Below are positions 60,913-64,000 of a DNA stretch of 64,000 bases, piece by piece (positions within the stretch are counted from its first letter, which is position 1; the number at the start of each line of letters is the position of its first letter). Source of the DNA: Paraburkholderia sediminicola. GTDB lineage: Bacteria; Pseudomonadota; Gammaproteobacteria; Burkholderiales; Burkholderiaceae. Under the pieces are notes generated by a model. That model was not told the DNA's origin. It made no database searches and was given only the letters and a program-made list of their open reading frames with translations. Location: contig NZ_CADIKC010000005.1 in assembly GCF_902859805.1 (NCBI RefSeq), forward strand, positions 62,001 through 126,000, given 5' to 3'. Made by a program: the position numbers and the translations under genes.

Positions 60913-62499
60913 CTAGCGAACCACGACCGCGCCGAAGTCCTGCCGTCCGAATGGACTCACGCGATAGCCGCTCACGTTTGTACGCGTAATGGCCGCTGCG
61001 GTCGGATAACCCAGCGGAATCCACAACGCCTGATCGTGGATGATCTGCTGCGCCTGTTCATATGCCTTCGCGCGCTTGCTCTGATCGGGCGTCGCTTTGC
61101 CGTCGGCGATCAGCTTGTCCAGATCCTGATCGCAGAAGCGCGCGAAATTGATCCCAGACTTCACCGCATTGCAGCTGAAGAGCGGTGACAGATAGTTATC
61201 CGGATCGCCGTTATCGCCAGCCCAGCCCATGAACAGCGTGTCATGCTGGCCTTGTTTGGCCTGCTTGATCAGCTCGCCCCATTCGATCACCTTCACATCC
61301 GCCTTCACGCCGATCTTGGCGAAGTCGGCTTGCAGCAGTTCGGCGCCGGCCTTCGGATTCGGGTTCAGCACGCTACCGTTCGGACGCACCCAGATCGTCG
61401 TTTCGAAGCCGTTCGGATAGCCCGCGTCGGCGAGCAGTTTCTTCGCCTTCACCGGATCGTACGGCCACGCTTTCACGGCTTTGTCGTAGCTCCACGTGTT
61501 CGGCGGATACGGATTGACGGCCGGCGTCGCGGTGTTGTCGAAGATCGCCTTCAGGTACGTGGTGCGATCGAATGCCATGTTCAGAGCCGCACGCACCTTC
61601 TGGTTGTCGAGCGGTTTTTTCTGCGTGTTCAGGGCGACGAAGGCGGTCATGAACGCGGGCGTTTGCACGATGGCGAGCGACTTGTCGCTCTTCGCTTCAG
61701 CGAGATCCTGGGGCTTCGGCGACAGCGCGATCTGACATTCGCCTGCTTTGACCTTTTGTGCGCGTACCGTGGCGTCCGGCGTGATCGCGTAGATCAGGCG
61801 GTCGATTTTCGGCTTGGCGCCCCAGTACGTCGGGTTCACGTCGTAGCGGATGACCGCGTCTTTGGTGTAGCTCTTCAGCGCGAACGGACCGGTGCCGATC
61901 GGTTTCGAATTCAGGTCGATCTGTTGGCCGGCTTTGAGCAGCTGATCGGCGTATTCAGCCGAATAGATCGAGGCGAAACCCATCGTCAGGATCGACACGA
62001 AGGTCGCATCCGGCGCGTTCAGTTCGAACTTGACGGTGTCGCCGTCGACCTTGCTGATCGACTTGATGAGCTTCGGCAAGCCCATCGATTGCGCGTGCGG
62101 GAAGCCGCTTGCGCCCGCCACCTTGTGCCACGGATTGCTGTCGTTGAGCATGCGGTCGAACGTGAAGACGACGTCGTCGGCATTCAGCGCGCGGGTGGGC
62201 TTGAAGTAGTCGGTGGTCTGGAATTGCACGTTCGGGCGCAGATGGAACGTGTAGGTGAGGCCGTCGGCGCTCACGTCCCACTTGTCGGCCAGCGCGGGCA
62301 CGACTTTCTTCGCAGCCTCGTCGTATGAGACGAGCGAATTGAAGATCACGTCGGCCGACGCATTGGTCGTGACGAGTGAATTGAACTGCACGACATCGAA
62401 GCCGTCGGGGCTCGACTCGGTACAGACGGTCAGCGGTTTGGCGAGCACGAGCGCGGGCGCCGTGAACAGTACGGCGGCTGCGAGCAGTTTGAAGCGCAT
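60913..62499 (-). CDS. dppA: Periplasmic dipeptide/oligopeptide-binding protein (DppA-like)
   Basis: This is an ABC-transporter solute-binding protein of 528 residues with a signal peptide ending near LVLA. Family signatures are YDVNPTYWGAKPKIDRLIYAI, the ALNMAFDRTTYL segment and FMGWAGDNGDPDNYLSPLF. GGGAG lies 7 nt before the ATG. The permease and ATPase genes that usually follow dppA are absent. Downstream lie a transposase remnant and the convergent peptidase gene, so the operon may have been broken. Confidence 0.93.
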   Translation of the reverse strand: MRFKLLAAAVLFTAPALVLAKPLTVCTESSPDGFDVVQFNSLVTTNASADVIFNSLVSYDEAAKKVVPALADKWDVSADGLTYTFHLRPNVQFQTTDYFKPTRALNADDVVFTFDRMLNDSNPWHKVAGASGFPHAQSMGLPKLIKSISKVDGDTVKFELNAPDATFVSILTMGFASIYSAEYADQLLKAGQQIDLNSKPIGTGPFALKSYTKDAVIRYDVNPTYWGAKPKIDRLIYAITPDATVRAQKVKAGECQIALSPKPQDLAEAKSDKSLAIVQTPAFMTAFVALNTQKKPLDNQKVRAALNMAFDRTTYLKAIFDNTATPAVNPYPPNTWSYDKAVKAWPYDPVKAKKLLADAGYPNGFETTIWVRPNGSVLNPNPKAGAELLQADFAKIGVKADVKVIEWGELIKQAKQGQHDTLFMGWAGDNGDPDNYLSPLFSCNAVKSGINFARFCDQDLDKLIADGKATPDQSKRAKAYEQAQQIIHDQALWIPLGYPTAAAITRTNVSGYRVSPFGRQDFGAVVVR

Positions 62500-62745
62500 A
62501 GGATCTCCCATAACAAGCGCAGTCAGGCAGTGCGTCTGGTTGTGTGGTTGTATTCCGTTGACGGGTGGCGACCGGTCTGGCCGTCGTCTTTATTGTGATA
62601 CGTTTCCGGCGCTGGCGCATGGTTTGGATACTGCGCTACATGCACGTCCTCGCCTTCGCGAAAGCTTATCGAAGGGTGGTTGCGGCGACAACAACTTAAT
62701 CCGCATATCCATATGGGCTGAGTGTGTCGGTGCTCCTGGCGCCGC

Positions 62746-63564
62746 TCATGACGCAGCCGCGCGCTGCATCAGGTAACCGATGCCTTCGACCGCGCGCACG
62801 CCGTACCACGACACCAACTCCCCATCGATCAACTCAATGCGCTTGCCGGCCAGACGCGGGTCACGCTTCAGCGCGTCGCAATGTGCTTGTGTGAAGCGAT
62901 ATGGCTCGCTGGAAAGCAGTATGCGATCGACGCCGGCAAGCCACGGCGCATGGTCGAAGTCGAGCACGGGATAACGCGCTTCGCCGGTCGCGCCGCCTTG
63001 CACGTCGGGCAGCGTCTGCCAGTTCACGAGCCTCAGCATCGCGGCGATGTAGGTATCGCGCGCCACCGTCATCCATGGTTCGCGCCAGATCAGATACAGC
63101 ACGTTTTGCTTGGGAAACGCCTGCGCCGCAGCCTCATGCAGACGTATTTCGAGCGCTTCGCTCAAGCGCCGCGCTTCCTGCTCGCGGTCGAAGATCGCGC
63201 CCAGCAGCGCGTACAGCGAGAGGTTGTCCTGCGGCGTCTGCGGATGGGTCACGACAATGTGCGGCACGAACGCACGCAATTGCTCGACGGTATCGCGCTC
63301 GTTTTCGTCGATATTGACAATCAGATGGGTGGGCCGCAAAGCGCGAATCGCGTCGACATTCACGGACTTGGTGCCGCCGACCTTGCGCACCTGCCGCACC
63401 TGATTGTGTGGATGCACGCAAAAACCGGTGCGGCCGACAATCTGCCTGTCGAGTCCCAGAGCGAATAGCAATTCGGTGATGCTCGGCACCAGCGAGACGA
63501 TGCGGGTATTGGCGCTGCCCATTTCGTGCGCGACGCCGGCTGCATCGACCGCACGGGGCTGCAT
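62746..63564 (-). CDS. Helical-backbone metal/cobalamin-binding protein (BtuF-like)
   Basis: This is a 272-residue member of the BtuF/FecB-type binding fold. RIVSLVPSITELLFALG at the N-terminus, LRPTHLIVNI and the rigid linking helix after residue 125 are typical. No signal peptide or lipobox is visible, which is unusual for a periplasmic receptor. It may be exported another way, start further upstream, or act in the cytoplasm. It begins 3 nt after the SDR stop codon, so the two are co-transcribed. The ligand (B12 or iron chelate) is not established. Confidence 0.8.
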   Translation of the reverse strand: MQPRAVDAAGVAHEMGSANTRIVSLVPSITELLFALGLDRQIVGRTGFCVHPHNQVRQVRKVGGTKSVNVDAIRALRPTHLIVNIDENERDTVEQLRAFVPHIVVTHPQTPQDNLSLYALLGAIFDREQEARRLSEALEIRLHEAAAQAFPKQNVLYLIWREPWMTVARDTYIAAMLRLVNWQTLPDVQGGATGEARYPVLDFDHAPWLAGVDRILLSSEPYRFTQAHCDALKRDPRLAGKRIELIDGELVSWYGVRAVEGIGYLMQRAAAS

Positions 63565-63567
63565 GAC

Positions 63568-64000
63568 TTACTCGGTGGCGGCGCGCGGTTTGCGCGGTGC
63601 GCGTTCGAAGGCGCGGTCGTAGAGCCAGCGCGGCAGCACGTGCAGCAGCATTGCCACGATGCGCATCTGCCATGGGAACACAGCAAACGCGGTTTGACGC
63701 TCGACGGCCCCGGCGACCTTCACCGCGAAGCGGTCAGCGTCCATCAGGAACGGCATGGTGTACGGGTTGTGCTCGGTCATCGGCGTGCGGATATAGCCGG
63801 GGGCGATCGTGACTACGCCGACGCCGAGCGGCCGCATCTCGACACGCAGCGCTTCCAGATACTTGAGCGCCGCCGACTTCGACGCGCTGTACGCGCCCGA
63901 CCCCGGCAAGCCGCGTACGCTGGCGACGCTCGCGATCCCGACCAGCGTGCCTTTCTTCGCCGCGACCATGGCGGCGGCGAACGGCTCGAAGGTGGCGACC
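63568..64000 (-). CDS. Short-chain dehydrogenase/reductase (5' end beyond window)
   Basis: This is the C-terminal 143 residues or so of an SDR; the reading frame runs past the window edge (VATFEPFAAAM just inside it). The catalytic Ser lies in GIASVASVRGLPG, YSASK is the active-site motif and APGYIRTPMTEHNP the substrate loop. The C-terminal ~50 residues include a hydrophobic stretch (WQMRIVAMLLHVLPRWLY) that could anchor it to the membrane. It is upstream of and coupled to the BtuF-like gene. Confidence 0.88.
   Translation of the reverse strand, partial: VATFEPFAAAMVAAKKGTLVGIASVASVRGLPGSGAYSASKSAALKYLEALRVEMRPLGVGVVTIAPGYIRTPMTEHNPYTMPFLMDADRFAVKVAGAVERQTAFAVFPWQMRIVAMLLHVLPRWLYDRAFERAPRKPRAATE

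Overview
The window is high-GC DNA from a betaproteobacterium, most likely Paraburkholderia or a close relative of Burkholderia sensu lato. The evidence is two Burkholderia-type trimeric porins, a KirBac potassium channel, a fused IcmF mutase, a bioA-bioF-bioD-bioB operon, aceK next to a LiuR-like MerR gene, and a one-chain indolepyruvate oxidoreductase. I see no rRNA, tRNA, CRISPR array or intact mobile element. It reads as an ordinary chromosomal segment with a few accessory patches.

Layout. 1-7.4 kb: chemoreceptor, uracil/xanthine permease, Na+/H+ antiporter, EAL protein, CutC. 7.4-11 kb: indolepyruvate ferredoxin oxidoreductase. 11.3-16 kb: an N-formylglutamate-amidohydrolase-like / IclR / YfcC-transporter operon divergent from a porin, with two matching palindromes between them. 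16-17.7 kb: Kir channel and two small related proteins. 17.9-21.2 kb: LacI regulator, AGE-family epimerase/isomerase and PfkB kinase, which look like a sugar (mannose-to-fructose type) operon. 21.3-28.3 kb: EAL-GGDEF protein, SBF-like transporter, glycine-rich exported protein, second porin, LysR regulator. 28.4-34.2 kb: IcmF, nitronate monooxygenase, fluoroacetate-dehalogenase-like hydrolase. 34.3-36 kb: Lrp regulator divergent from a DMT exporter. 36.1-39.4 kb: an overlapping five-gene operon led by HMG-CoA lyase. 39.4-42.4 kb: GhrA, a small hydrolase and a sulfate-binding protein. 42.5-46.9 kb: biotin operon. 46.9-48.2 kb: gene-free repeat patch. 48.2-58.1 kb: secreted hydrolase, YchJ, acyl-CoA dehydrogenase, SDR, thiolase, carbonic anhydrase, AceK, MerR and an MBL hydrolase. 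58.3-62.5 kb: clostripain-like lipoprotein, IS5-type transposase remnant and an orphan peptide-binding protein. 62.7-64 kb: B12-binding-type protein and an SDR cut by the window edge.

Many genes concern acyl-CoA and branched-chain or aromatic amino-acid catabolism (IOR, IcmF, HMG-CoA lyase, acyl-CoA dehydrogenase, thiolase, MaoC hydratase, LiuR-like regulator).

The most interesting unexplained structure is a ~45-nt hairpin element just ahead of the Shine-Dalgarno of two separate catabolic genes: once before the indolepyruvate oxidoreductase and twice in tandem before HMG-CoA lyase. A compensatory base-pair change between loci suggests a conserved RNA structure that may control translation. 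A second is a 29-unit hexanucleotide array (47578-47751) whose unit changes in blocks without losing its six-base register, lying between the arms of a 114-bp inverted repeat.
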